Shown here piece by piece: positions 1 to 7,997 of a DNA stretch of 64,000 bases; position 1 is the stretch's first letter, and every line of letters begins with the position of its first letter. Source of the stretch: JBJGXI01 sp045635475 (GTDB lineage Bacteria; Bacillota; Bacilli; Bacillales; Amphibacillaceae); assembly GCF_045635475.1 (NCBI RefSeq), contig NZ_JBJGXI010000002.1, forward strand, positions 62,001 through 126,000. Direction: 5' to 3'. A program made the position numbers and the translations under genes. Below the pieces are notes generated by a model. The model was not told the origin of the DNA and did no database searches. It saw only the letters and a program-made list of their open reading frames with translations.

Positions 1-30
1 TTGATTCATTGATTGAAAGGGTTCTTTCAC
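1..30 (-). CDS. YlmD (PgeF)-like protein, first ten codons only
   Basis: A GTG at 28-30 opens a ten-codon frame (VKEPFQSMNQ) that runs off the left edge. A strong ribosome-binding site, AAGGAGGG, lies at 37-44 with 6-base spacing. In Bacillus the gene after ylmC is ylmD, a laccase-domain (PgeF/YfiH family) protein. The call rests on this position and the ribosome-binding site, since ten residues are too few to identify a family. Confidence 0.45.
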   Translation of the reverse strand, partial: MKEPFQSMNQ

Positions 31-93
31 AGTATACCCTCCTTGTTTTCACCATTTTACCACATTTTTTTGACTATTTCTTCTCTAAGCTTA

Positions 94-363
94 TTAATCT
101 GCATTATTTGCAGTATATAGTTTTGGTTGTTCTGCTTTTTTTACTAAAATAACATCAGATCCAATCGTTACAATGTTATCCCAAGGAATTAAAATCTCTT
201 CTTCCTTACCAAATAGTCCCATCATTTTTCCTCTTGCACCTATTACCAATTGTAGAATCTTACCTTTATCCACATCTATTTCTAAATCTGTAATATTTCC
301 AAGCTTCCTACCATCTTCCATCATAATTATCTCTTTTATTTGTAATTCTGTCAGTGTAATCAT
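94..363 (-). CDS. ylmC: YlmC/YmxH family PRC-barrel protein
   Basis: This is a protein of about 89 residues with a single PRC-barrel-like fold, of the YlmC/YmxH sporulation-associated family. The pattern ITLTELQ, then GRKLGNITDLEID, then IPWDNIVTIGSDVILV is typical of the family. Its biochemical role is not established. A GTG three codons upstream is part of the ribosome-binding site (GGTAGGTGG), so the ATG at 361-363 is taken as the start. It lies between sigG and the probable ylmD, as in B. subtilis, except that ylmA is missing and a long repeat fills the gap to sigG. Confidence 0.85.
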   Translation of the reverse strand: MITLTELQIKEIIMMEDGRKLGNITDLEIDVDKGKILQLVIGARGKMMGLFGKEEEILIPWDNIVTIGSDVILVKKAEQPKLYTANNAD

Positions 364-454
364 TATTTCCACCTACCCTTTTTATATTACTATATGACCA
401 GACAATAGGTTTCTTTCGTAATCAAGTGAAAATCAGAGTTTATTTTTAGAAAAT

Positions 455-1010
455 CTTTTCTAACAGATTGTTGTTATTGCGCAAAAGAAGTAAAATGCGT
501 CGTAACGTAGTGCTCGTGATTTCCGCTCCAGGCAGTCGCTTTTCGCTAGTTTAAAGCGTTTTTCTTTAAACGGGCACGGCTTCAGCTAACTCAGAAGCAA
601 ATGTCTTCGATGGGACGAGTAATCGCAGTCCCAAAGAACGCTTCTCTAGTGGATCTTCAGCTCGCGCTATTCCCGCAGGACTTTGAATTAACTTCCCCGA
701 ATTACACCGCACGAAGAAAATGCGGTTTTCATTTTCGAGGATCGACTGCCCGGAGCTCCAATCACCCTACATGAAGAGCAATCCCGTTAACAGCGGAGGA
801 AATCCACATCGACTCCTCGAAAATACAACCCAATTTTCTTCGTGCGATGCTTCGCTGTCGTAGCTTTCCTTGTCCTGCAGGAATAGTGGCCTAAGTGAGA
901 CCCTGCAGGAGCGAAGCGACGAGGAGGCTCACTAGCCCCCCTATGGTGCGCGAAGTGGATTTCCGGAGTGGGGTTAACCACTCTCCAAGTTACGACGCAT
1001 ATTAGCTAAA
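455..1010. repeat. Large structured intergenic repeat, copy 1 (long form)
   Basis: This 0.55-kb non-coding element has a second copy at 18376-18764. It opens with TTGTTGTTATT and then ATGCGTCGTAAC, and closes with the inverted GTTACGACGCAT. Inside are GGCAGTCG (with CGACTGCC further on), CTCAGAAGC and long self-complementary arms. One arm pair, 708-741 with 814-846, is complementary over about 33 bases and is absent as sequence from copy 2, although copy 2 has its own 15-bp pair at the same place. The 64-codon minus-strand frame inside it is not a gene. It fills the sigG-ylmC gap. Confidence 0.8.
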
Positions 1011-1050
1011 TTATGAAATATAAAATGCTCATGTTTAGGAAAAAAGACTA

Positions 1051-1092
1051 AAAAAACAAAAACCTTCACTTCATAATGTTATGAAGTGAAGG
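1051..1092 (-). terminator. Intrinsic terminator after sigG
   Basis: A 14-bp perfect stem (CCTTCACTTCATAA at 1063-1076 with its complement at 1079-1092) has a tiny loop. On the minus strand it is followed by two T-runs at 1051-1062. It ends the spoIIGA-sigE-sigG transcripts before the repeat. Confidence 0.9.
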
Positions 1093-1178
1093 CAGTTTCA
1101 ACTATATTCAGTTTAATCATTTTCATATTACAACTAATCACCATTCAAATTTGAATCGATTATTAAGTATTCAAAATT

Positions 1179-1958
1179 TCATTCAAACATCTCTTTATTC
1201 ATTTCTTCAATAGCAGCTTTTTCTAATCGAGATACTTGAGCTTGGGAAATTCCAATTTCTTCGGCAACTTCCATCTGTGTTTTCCCTTGAAAAAAGCGTT
1301 TGTTTAAGATCATTTTTTCTCTGTCATTTAATCGAATCATGCCTTCTTTTAATGATAACTTGTCAATCCAAGTGGAGTCTTTGTCCTTCTCGTCACTGAG
1401 TTGATCCATAACAAAGATGGGATCCCCACCATCGTTATAGATTGGCTCAAATAATGAAACAGGGTCCTGAATAGCATCCATTGCAAAAACAATATCAGAA
1501 TGAGGAATACCCATTTCTTCGGCAATTTCCATAGGTGTTGGATCTTTTGCATGTTTGCTTATTAATCGCTCTCTTACTTGTAATGCCTTATAAGCAATAT
1601 CGCGTAATGATCTTGAGACTCTAATTGGATTATTGTCACGTAAGTACCTTCTAATCTCACCAATGATCATCGGAACTGCATAAGTGGAAAATTTAACATT
1701 TTGACCTAAATCAAAATTATCAATTGACTTCATCAATCCAATGCAACCCACTTGGAACAAATCGTCCCCATATTCTCCTCGATTGTTAAATCGCTGTATA
1801 ACACTGAGGACAAGGCGCAAATTACCATTAACCAATGTTTCTCGTGCTGACAAGTCACCATCTTGCATTTGTCTAAACAATTTACGCATTTCTTCATTCT
1901 TCAATACAGGTAATTTTGAGGTATCTACTCCGCAAATTTCAACTTTATGTCTTGTCAT
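1179..1958 (-). CDS. sigG: Sporulation sigma factor SigG (late forespore)
   Basis: This 259-residue sigma-70 family protein directs RNA polymerase to late forespore genes. Region 2 is visible as the segment from NGNLRLVLSVIQRF through DDLFQVGCIGLMKSI and FSTYAVPMIIGEIRRYLRD. Region 3 follows near residues 115-175, and region 4 ends with the helix-turn-helix MEVAEEIGISQAQVSRLEK. Length and start match B. subtilis SigG, and the ATG has a GGAGGG site. It lies downstream of sigE with a 124-base gap that carries a SigF-type promoter (separate entry). SigF and SigG are close paralogues; the position next to sigE/spoIIGA decides for SigG. Confidence 0.97.
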   Translation of the reverse strand: MTRHKVEICGVDTSKLPVLKNEEMRKLFRQMQDGDLSARETLVNGNLRLVLSVIQRFNNRGEYGDDLFQVGCIGLMKSIDNFDLGQNVKFSTYAVPMIIGEIRRYLRDNNPIRVSRSLRDIAYKALQVRERLISKHAKDPTPMEIAEEMGIPHSDIVFAMDAIQDPVSLFEPIYNDGGDPIFVMDQLSDEKDKDSTWIDKLSLKEGMIRLNDREKMILNKRFFQGKTQMEVAEEIGISQAQVSRLEKAAIEEMNKEMFE

Positions 1959-1994
1959 GTTCTACCCTCCCGGTTGGAGATGCTATTCAAGGAA

Positions 1995-2024
1995 CAGTAT
2001 CTCCCCTAGGAAAGAATTTTATGC
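1995..2024 (-). promoter_or_regulatory. SigF-type promoter of sigG
   Basis: On the minus strand GCATA (2020-2024) is followed by exactly 15 bases and then GGAGATACTG (1995-2004). This fits the known SigF pattern GYWTA-N15-GGNNANAHTR at every fixed position. It lies about 40 bases upstream of the sigG ATG. B. subtilis sigG is known to be started by SigF in the forespore. The -10 also overlaps the 5' arm of a short hairpin, GGAGAT paired with ATCTCC (1977-1982 region). Confidence 0.75.
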
Positions 2025-2082
2025 AGGTATATTATTGACTCAGGAAGGTAAGAAAAACCAGTAAGTATTGATATAATAAGGG

Positions 2083-2802
2083 TTAAACCATTTTATTAAA
2101 TTCTTTTTTCAGTCTTCTAATAATTTTTTTCTCTAGACGAGAAATATATGATTGAGATATTCCCAACATATCAGCAACATCTTTTTGTGTTTTTTCCTCT
2201 TCACCTATTAATCCGAATCTTAATTCCATTATTTGTTTTTCACGATCATTAAGCTGTTCTAGAGCCTTTCTTAACAGATTTTTATCTACGCTTGACTCTA
2301 AATCCTTTGTTGTCACGTCCTCGTCTGTCCCAAGAACATCTGATAGTAATAATTCATTACCGTCCCAATCAATATTTAAGGGTTCATCAAACGATATTTC
2401 TGATTTTAATTTATTATTTCGTCGTAAATACATAAGAATCTCATTCTCAATACATCTAGATGCATAAGTCGCTAATTTTATTTTCTTTTCTGGATTGAAG
2501 GTATTAACAGCTTTTATTAAACCAATCGTTCCTATACTGATAAGGTCTTCAATATTTATGCCTGTGTTTTCGAATTTCCGTGCAATATACACTACTAAAC
2601 GAAGATTCCTTTCTATAAGCATAGCTCTTGCTGCTTTATCACCTACAGGTAATCTTTTTAAAAGTTCTGCTTCTTCTTCCTTCGACAATGGGGGTGGCAA
2701 CGCTTCACTACCACCTATGTAATAGATTTCATCTGTTTTTATGCCAAGCTTTATTAATAGTTTGTACCACCATAATTGAATTTTTAACTTCCATTTTATC
2801 AC
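2083..2802 (-). CDS. sigE: Sporulation sigma factor SigE (mother cell, pro-form)
   Basis: This 239-residue sigma-70 protein drives early mother-cell transcription. It starts with the amphipathic pro-sequence of pro-SigE (about 27 residues, IKWKLKIQLWWYKLLIKLG), which keeps the precursor at the membrane until SpoIIGA removes it. Region 2 (NLRLVVYIARKFENTG, LISIGTIGLIKAV, LATYASRCIENEILMYLRR) and the region 4 helix-turn-helix (KDVADMLGISQSYISRLE) are intact. The start is a GTG with AAAGGAGAGG upstream. It forms an operon with spoIIGA, 32 bases apart. Confidence 0.97.
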   Translation of the reverse strand: MIKWKLKIQLWWYKLLIKLGIKTDEIYYIGGSEALPPPLSKEEEAELLKRLPVGDKAARAMLIERNLRLVVYIARKFENTGINIEDLISIGTIGLIKAVNTFNPEKKIKLATYASRCIENEILMYLRRNNKLKSEISFDEPLNIDWDGNELLLSDVLGTDEDVTTKDLESSVDKNLLRKALEQLNDREKQIMELRFGLIGEEEKTQKDVADMLGISQSYISRLEKKIIRRLKKEFNKMV

Positions 2803-2834
2803 GAGTTAACCTCTCCTTTATGTGTCATTTCTTT

Positions 2835-3755
2835 TTATGCGGAAGTTGCTACCGAATGCATAAATAATTGCGGATGCAATAGACAATGATAAGATCCATC
2901 AGATGCCAATTCTCCAAATTGCAAACCAATTAATACCTTTGATGTTGCTATTTGCTTGTTTTCAAAGTTTACTAGTAGTTTATCCGGCTTTAAAACAATC
3001 ATGAAGGTGCGATTCCCACCAACACCTTGATACGGAACTATATGAATATTGATGTCTAAATTATCCGGAAGGCTTTCAAAAGACAAGTCTGTTTGCACTT
3101 TCTCAAGCAATTTTATCTGATCAATCGTAAACCAGTTTGCAATGAAAGCTTGATCACAAATTATAACCGGCTTATTTGTAAACGGATCAACAAGTTGATT
3201 TCCACTATCAACATACCCAGTCGTAGAAAAGCTTTCTCCCTTCATTTCAATTGTAACCTCGAACATTTGATCATGTTTGAATTGCTCTATTTTGTGCTTG
3301 TCCAGTCTTGTCTTGGTGAACCACCAAACGGCAGGAAAACCAACTCCAACAAACAGCCAACTTATTTGGTCACCATAACCTGCTTGAAAGGTCAATATTC
3401 CATGCCCTGATGCTTGAACTTGATTACCAATAAGAAAATGTATAGCTATTAATCCACCTCCAAGTACAAATGAAATAAAGTAAAATGAAAACAGATTTTT
3501 CACATACTGTTTGTAATTTTTAAACCCAAATGCACACCAAACGATTAATAAGGAATAAGTAATTTTTCCAATTGGTGTTGTGATCAGTGAGTTAGGAAGA
3601 AATATCGTAATCGGCACTAGGATAGAAGCAACAAATGCAGCAGCAATCAATCTGAAACGTTTGGTAGAATTTCTAGTCATTGATTGGACAAGCATGAGAA
3701 TCATCCAATCTAACAAAAAATTAAGTAACCAAACGGCATCTAAATAAATAGTCAC
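2835..3755 (-). CDS. spoIIGA: Pro-SigE processing aspartic protease SpoIIGA
   Basis: This 306-residue protein has five N-terminal membrane segments (residues about 5-150) and a cytoplasmic C-terminal aspartic protease domain. The catalytic motif is GYVDSGNQLVDP near residue 181, the D-[ST]-G pattern of retroviral-like proteases. It acts as a dimer in the septum and cleaves pro-SigE after SpoIIR signalling from the forespore. The start is GTG with AAAGGAAG upstream. It is the first gene of the spoIIGA-sigE operon and is preceded by a promoter with Spo0A-type features. Confidence 0.96.
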   Translation of the reverse strand: MTIYLDAVWLLNFLLDWMILMLVQSMTRNSTKRFRLIAAAFVASILVPITIFLPNSLITTPIGKITYSLLIVWCAFGFKNYKQYVKNLFSFYFISFVLGGGLIAIHFLIGNQVQASGHGILTFQAGYGDQISWLFVGVGFPAVWWFTKTRLDKHKIEQFKHDQMFEVTIEMKGESFSTTGYVDSGNQLVDPFTNKPVIICDQAFIANWFTIDQIKLLEKVQTDLSFESLPDNLDINIHIVPYQGVGGNRTFMIVLKPDKLLVNFENKQIATSKVLIGLQFGELASDGSYHCLLHPQLFMHSVATSA

Positions 3756-3800
3756 CTTTTTTACTTCCTTTCAACATCCACTACTTAACGATTTATAGCT

Positions 3801-3834
3801 AGTATAGCGAAGATAATGAAAGAAGTCTGTCGCA
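3801..3834 (-). promoter_or_regulatory. Probable spoIIG promoter with Spo0A-like box and long spacer
   Basis: On the minus strand a -10 TATACT (3801-3806) is preceded 21 bases upstream by GCGACA (3828-3833). That hexamer lies inside TGCGACA, the reverse of TGTCGCA, one mismatch from the Spo0A box TGTCGAA. The B. subtilis spoIIG promoter is known for an over-long spacer (22 bp) that needs Spo0A~P bound at -35. The match is by layout and sequence; no second clear box was found. Confidence 0.55.
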
Positions 3835-4007
3835 TTTTGTACTACAAAGCCAACTTATTTTTAGAAATTATCAGTAAATTTGTCATATAAACTGGAGACT
3901 TATTAAAAGAGTAGAATTTGTTTCTAATAATGAAAGAAGTTATATATACATGGAGTGTTGTATGGAAACGAGTTGGACACATGGAGACAGCTCATTTTAT
4001 AGCGGTT

Positions 4008-4122
4008 TGGTGCAATAAAGCTAGCGTGTGGTGCAATTGTATTGCAGTCTGGTGCAATTCGGCTGTGGTATGGTGCAATTAAGCAGACGTGTGGTGCAAT
4101 TCTCACGATTTGTGGTGCAATC
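4008..4122. repeat. Six decamers TGGTGCAATT at exact 21-bp spacing
   Basis: Units start at 4008, 4029, 4050, 4071, 4092 and 4113. Each has the near-invariant decamer TGGTGCAAT(T/A/C) and an 11-bp spacer that differs in every unit. The phase is 21 bp, two helical turns and also seven codons. The minus strand reads as IAP plus four residues repeated, but the frame has no ribosome-binding site of note and the spacers are unconstrained, so it is not called a gene. It lies in the spoIIGA-ftsZ gap, where B. subtilis has bpr. Confidence 0.9.
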
Positions 4123-4139
4123 ACTCAGTCACTCAATAC

Positions 4140-4182
4140 AAAAAAACCCAAGCACAGACAATACTCATGTCCAACACTTGGG
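4140..4182 (-). terminator. Intrinsic terminator after ftsZ
   Basis: CCCAAG (4147-4152) pairs with CTTGGG (4177-4182), extended by G-U pairs, and is followed on the minus strand by seven Ts (4140-4146). It ends the dcw operon. Confidence 0.85.
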
Positions 4183-4215
4183 TAACACACAAATTTTTTT
4201 AATTTAACTGACAGA

Positions 4216-5322
4216 CTACCTGCGACGATCTCTATTACGAAGAAATGTAGGTATGTCTAGTGTATCTTCTTCTTGCTTAACACGCTGATCAGCTACTTTT
4301 CTTTCCGAGCCACCTTGCGGCTTATTTGATGCTACAGGTCGTTGTTTAGGTTGTGTAGCAGTGATTTGAGCTTCATCAAATCCCGTAGCAATAACTGTTA
4401 CAACTATTTCATCCTTTAGTTCTTCGTTTATAACTGAACCAAAGATTACGTTCACTTCTTGATCAGCTGCTGAGGTAACAATATCTGCAGCTTCCTGTAC
4501 TTCATACAAACTTAAATTTGTACCACCAGTAATATTCATCAAAATACCGTGTGCTCCATCAATAGATGTTTCTAATAGCGGAGAAGAAATTGCCTTTTTT
4601 GCAGCTTCTGTCGCACGGTTCTCTCCTGTTGCTACACCGATTCCCATAAGTGCAGAACCCTTGTCAGCCATAATCGTTTTCACATCTGCAAAATCGACGT
4701 TAATTAAACCGGGGACCGCTATTAAATCGGATATACCTTGTACACCTTGACGAAGTACATTATCAGCCTCACGGAAAGCCTCAAGCATCGGTGTATTTTT
4801 ATCTACTATTTCTAATAAGCGATCATTTGGAATGACAATTAATGTATCAACACTATCTTTTAATCCTTCAATCCCTGTAACTGCTTGATTAGAGCGTTTT
4901 CTGCCTTCAAAGGTAAATGGTCGAGTACAAACACCAACTGTTAAAGCACCCAACTCCTTTGCAACCTGCGCAATAACTGGTGCCGCACCAGTACCTGTGC
5001 CGCCCCCCATTCCGGCAGTTACAAATACCATATCGGCCCCTTGTAAGGCCTCTTGTAATTGTTCCTTACTCTCTTCAGCCGCCTTTTTTCCGACTTCGGG
5101 ATTAGCACCTGCTCCTAAACCTCGCGTTAATTTTGTACCTATTTGTAATTTTACCTCTGCTTTTGATAAATTTAATGCTTGAGCATCTGTATTTACAGCG
5201 ATAAATTCCACACCTTGTACACCATGCTCAATCATACGGTTAACAGCATTACTTCCGCCGCCACCAACACCAATTACTTTTATTGTTGCAAGCTGATCCA
5301 TATTTGTATCGAACTCTAACAT
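4216..5322 (-). CDS. ftsZ: Cell division GTPase FtsZ
   Basis: The tubulin homologue that forms the cytokinetic Z-ring, 368 residues. The GTP-binding start IGVGGGGSNAVNRM, the tubulin signature GGGTGTGAAPVIA and the T7-loop region NVDFADVKTIM are all present. A short variable linker leads to the conserved C-terminal peptide DIPTFLRNRDRRR, the docking site for FtsA, SepF and other partners. An upstream TTG in frame is part of the site TTGGGAGGAACG; the ATG of MLEFDTN, which aligns with B. subtilis FtsZ, is the start. It is the last gene of the dcw cluster, 73 bases after ftsA. Confidence 0.99.
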   Translation of the reverse strand: MLEFDTNMDQLATIKVIGVGGGGSNAVNRMIEHGVQGVEFIAVNTDAQALNLSKAEVKLQIGTKLTRGLGAGANPEVGKKAAEESKEQLQEALQGADMVFVTAGMGGGTGTGAAPVIAQVAKELGALTVGVCTRPFTFEGRKRSNQAVTGIEGLKDSVDTLIVIPNDRLLEIVDKNTPMLEAFREADNVLRQGVQGISDLIAVPGLINVDFADVKTIMADKGSALMGIGVATGENRATEAAKKAISSPLLETSIDGAHGILMNITGGTNLSLYEVQEAADIVTSAADQEVNVIFGSVINEELKDEIVVTVIATGFDEAQITATQPKQRPVASNKPQGGSERKVADQRVKQEEDTLDIPTFLRNRDRRR

Positions 5323-5395
5323 TTTCGTTCCTCCCAATTTGCTAGATTACCAGATTCATTGAAGTAATAATATTATGTCTTTAGGGAACGCTTGT

Positions 5396-6676
5396 TTAAT
5401 CAAAGAAGTACTTAAACAAATTAGCGATTCCAGATTCTTTTTTGTTACTGCTTGGATCCTTTTGTTTGGTAGTTCTTTTCACTTTTTTCGGTTTCATACT
5501 CTCATGTTCCATAAATGTTACTGCTGGATCAATATCTTTCCCTTGAATCTTTGCATTTCGATAAGCAAACTTTAAGATTCCAACTCCAGACGTATATTGT
5601 GGTTCTCTTACACCGATATAGTCTGGAATAGCGATTCGTATATTTGTTCTAAAAACATCTTGTGCAAGTTCTAAAGCTCCAGGCATACTTATTGTTCCAC
5701 CAGTTAAAACATAACCACCTGCTAGTTCATTATAACCCATTTTGCTTATTTCTCGTTCGGCAAACGCATATATTTCTTCAAGTCTTGCTTCAATCATATC
5801 AGAAATTTGTAATTGATTAAACGTTTCCTTTTTATTACTTCCAATAACAGCAACGTCAAAGGTTTCCTCTTCAAGAGCGTCTTCATAAAATGCATGGCCA
5901 TGGTTTACTTTAACATCTTCGGCTTCTTCAGATGAAGTACGCAAACCAATGGATAAATCCTTGGTAATATTATCTCCACCTAGTGGGATAACACTCGTTG
6001 CTATTAGATGGTCATCAGCAAAAACGGATACAGTAGTACTTCCTCCACCAACATCAATAAGTGCAACGCCTAGGTTTTTTTCATCTTTAGATAAAGCAAT
6101 CGACCCAGTTGCTAAAGGTTGCAAACATATATCTTGCACTTGAATGTTTGCTTTATTAATACATTTCAAAATATTATGTAAAAATGTTTTCGAACTTGTA
6201 ATAATAGTACCTTCCATTTCTAAGCGAACACCAATCATTCCTCTAGGATCATTAATTTCATCTAATCCATCAACAATAAATTGTTTGGGAATTACATCAA
6301 TAATTTCACGCTCAGGAGGTATTGAAACTACTTGTGCCGCATCAATAACCCGTCTAATATCATCATTACCTATTTCTTTATCCTCACTAGAAACAGCAAC
6401 AACACCATGACATGGTTGCAATTGAATATGGTTACCGTTAATTCCGACAACCACGCGTTCAATTTGCATATCAACCATCCGCTCCGCCTGTTCAACAGCC
6501 GTTTTAATCGATTGGACCGTTTGATCTATATCAACAATTGCACCTTTTTTCATTCCATTTGATTTCGCAGTACCTACTCCAATAATATTCAAGGAATCTT
6601 GGAGTACTTCACCTATTATTACTTTGATTTTTGATGTACCTATATCTAGACTGACTAATATTTCATTGTTGTTCAA
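5396..6676 (-). CDS. ftsA: Actin-like division protein FtsA
   Basis: This 426-residue actin-family ATPase tethers FtsZ to the membrane. It shows phosphate-1 SLDIGTSKIKVIIGE, phosphate-2 VALIDVGGGSTTVSVF and the adenosine motif GGYVLTGGTISMPG. The C-terminus ESGIANLFKYFFD is the membrane-targeting amphipathic helix. A GTG at 6685 overlaps the site AGGAGGTG; the start is taken as the TTG at 6674-6676, giving MNNNEILVSLDIG, which matches B. subtilis (MNNNELYVSLDIG). It is followed by ftsZ and preceded by a 225-base gap, so it may have its own promoter. Confidence 0.97.
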   Translation of the reverse strand: MNNNEILVSLDIGTSKIKVIIGEVLQDSLNIIGVGTAKSNGMKKGAIVDIDQTVQSIKTAVEQAERMVDMQIERVVVGINGNHIQLQPCHGVVAVSSEDKEIGNDDIRRVIDAAQVVSIPPEREIIDVIPKQFIVDGLDEINDPRGMIGVRLEMEGTIITSSKTFLHNILKCINKANIQVQDICLQPLATGSIALSKDEKNLGVALIDVGGGSTTVSVFADDHLIATSVIPLGGDNITKDLSIGLRTSSEEAEDVKVNHGHAFYEDALEEETFDVAVIGSNKKETFNQLQISDMIEARLEEIYAFAEREISKMGYNELAGGYVLTGGTISMPGALELAQDVFRTNIRIAIPDYIGVREPQYTSGVGILKFAYRNAKIQGKDIDPAVTFMEHESMKPKKVKRTTKQKDPSSNKKESGIANLFKYFFD

Positions 6677-6901
6677 AAAAGGCACCTCCTATTTTCAGGC
6701 ATCTGAATAGTACAAATATTATCGAATAATCGCCTTAATTACAATCATTTTACAAAACAATTTCACAATGGATTATTTTAACATTTTTTTCATCTATTAC
6801 AAATTGATATTTTTGTGAATTTCACTACTTTTTAAATAGCTTGTATTAGAATATATTATCTTTCCTACTATGATAATTCAAGATAAACGACTATAATCCT
6901 C

Positions 6902-7270
6902 TTATTTTCGCTTGATTTTTTCAAAAATCTCAGATTTTTGACCTTTTTCAAGCAATCGGTTTCTAATAATTGCTATATTTTGAAATAGTCGCACACCAAA
7001 AGCAAATATTGCTGCCAAGTATAGATCAACACCTAACTGTACCCCAAGAAATGCTAATCCTGCAGCAAGGCTAATATTAAAGAAAAATCCTGTAATAAAG
7101 ACTTTTTCATTAAATTTAGCTTCTAAATGTGCTCTAATCCCTCCAAACAAGGTATCCAATGCTGCCAACACTGCAATTGAAAGATAGTTAGCGTATTGTT
7201 CAGGAACCGTTATGTCCGTTAATAATCCTAGAGATATACCTATAACTAAAAATAAAACTGGAAGCCACAT
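6902..7270 (-). CDS. sbp: Small basic membrane protein Sbp
   Basis: A 122-residue DUF1290 protein with three or four hydrophobic segments and a basic tail (EIFEKIKRK). The family is conserved upstream of ftsA in Bacillaceae; no enzymatic role is known. The order ylxW-ylxX-sbp-ftsA is as in B. subtilis. The ATG lies 3 bases after the ylxX stop, so the two are translationally linked. Confidence 0.93.
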   Translation of the reverse strand: MWLPVLFLVIGISLGLLTDITVPEQYANYLSIAVLAALDTLFGGIRAHLEAKFNEKVFITGFFFNISLAAGLAFLGVQLGVDLYLAAIFAFGVRLFQNIAIIRNRLLEKGQKSEIFEKIKRK

Positions 7271-7273
7271 TTA

Positions 7274-7987
7274 TTATTCACTCGTTTCTTCTGATTCAAA
7301 TATTTCAACACCGTCTAAAGTAACCCTACCCTCATATGCAGGTAAGGTAAGCTTACTTTTAATTTGTGCGTTTAAATCTAGACTTTCAATAAAAAAATCA
7401 TCTCTTGATTGGCTCACTTGAATATAATCTAATAAACGGGTAGGATTTTTAGTAAGTACCATAACTTCGATTGGAATCGATGATAATGCATGGTTATTCA
7501 CATATGTTTTGCCGTTTACAAATCGAATTGGTGTGGTGCTAATAATCCTTTCATTCTCAATAGCAATATCGGTTGCTCCGAAACTATTTAATTCATTAAT
7601 TAATCGATTCAATAGTTCAGGGGTAACGATTGGATACACTTGAACCTGCTCAGCATCATCATAAAATATAGGTGTTATTTCAATTAAAACACCTTTACCT
7701 GTTTTTTCCACAATTCCGGCTTTTTCTTCCAACGTGTCAATGGATTTCTTTAATAATGCGACTTGCTCCTGTTCGGTATTCTGTGCATACTTATCAAGTG
7801 TATTTTGTGCGTTTCCTAATTGTTCATATAATTGTTGTTGAGTCTTTTGTTCCTTTTGTAAATCCTGTCTGATTTCCCAAGTATCTCGCGTATCGCGCTC
7901 TTTTGGTTGCTGTGCTGTTTGAAATTGAACGGCAATCATCAAACCAGTGAAAATACAAAGAAGAGAAATAATGATTTTGCTTTTCAT
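7274..7987 (-). CDS. ylxX: DUF881 family protein YlxX
   Basis: A 237-residue protein with one N-terminal membrane helix (IIISLLCIFTGLMIAVQF), an extracytoplasmic coiled coil (about residues 40-90, rich in Q, L and K) and a DUF881 domain (GKGVLIEITP to SKLTLPAYEGRVTLDGVEIFE). The topology resembles divisome bitopic proteins, but the function is unknown. It is the paralogue and neighbour of YlxW, 10 bases upstream. Confidence 0.92.
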   Translation of the reverse strand: MKSKIIISLLCIFTGLMIAVQFQTAQQPKERDTRDTWEIRQDLQKEQKTQQQLYEQLGNAQNTLDKYAQNTEQEQVALLKKSIDTLEEKAGIVEKTGKGVLIEITPIFYDDAEQVQVYPIVTPELLNRLINELNSFGATDIAIENERIISTTPIRFVNGKTYVNNHALSSIPIEVMVLTKNPTRLLDYIQVSQSRDDFFIESLDLNAQIKSKLTLPAYEGRVTLDGVEIFESEETSE

Positions 7988-7997
7988 TTTATTACGA

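Noticed and set aside
787..981. 64-codon minus-strand frame in the large repeat
   Set aside because: It follows the self-complementary arms of copy 1, has no counterpart in copy 2 and no convincing start site.
4008..4122. CRISPR array
   Set aside because: Repeat of 10 bp and spacer of 11 bp are far below CRISPR sizes and no cas genes lie near.
3924..4124. 66-codon frame coding for IAPxxxx repeats
   Set aside because: It is a by-product of the 21-bp array; the spacers encode unrelated residues and no good ribosome-binding site precedes it. Kept as a repeat, with the protein reading noted as an alternative.
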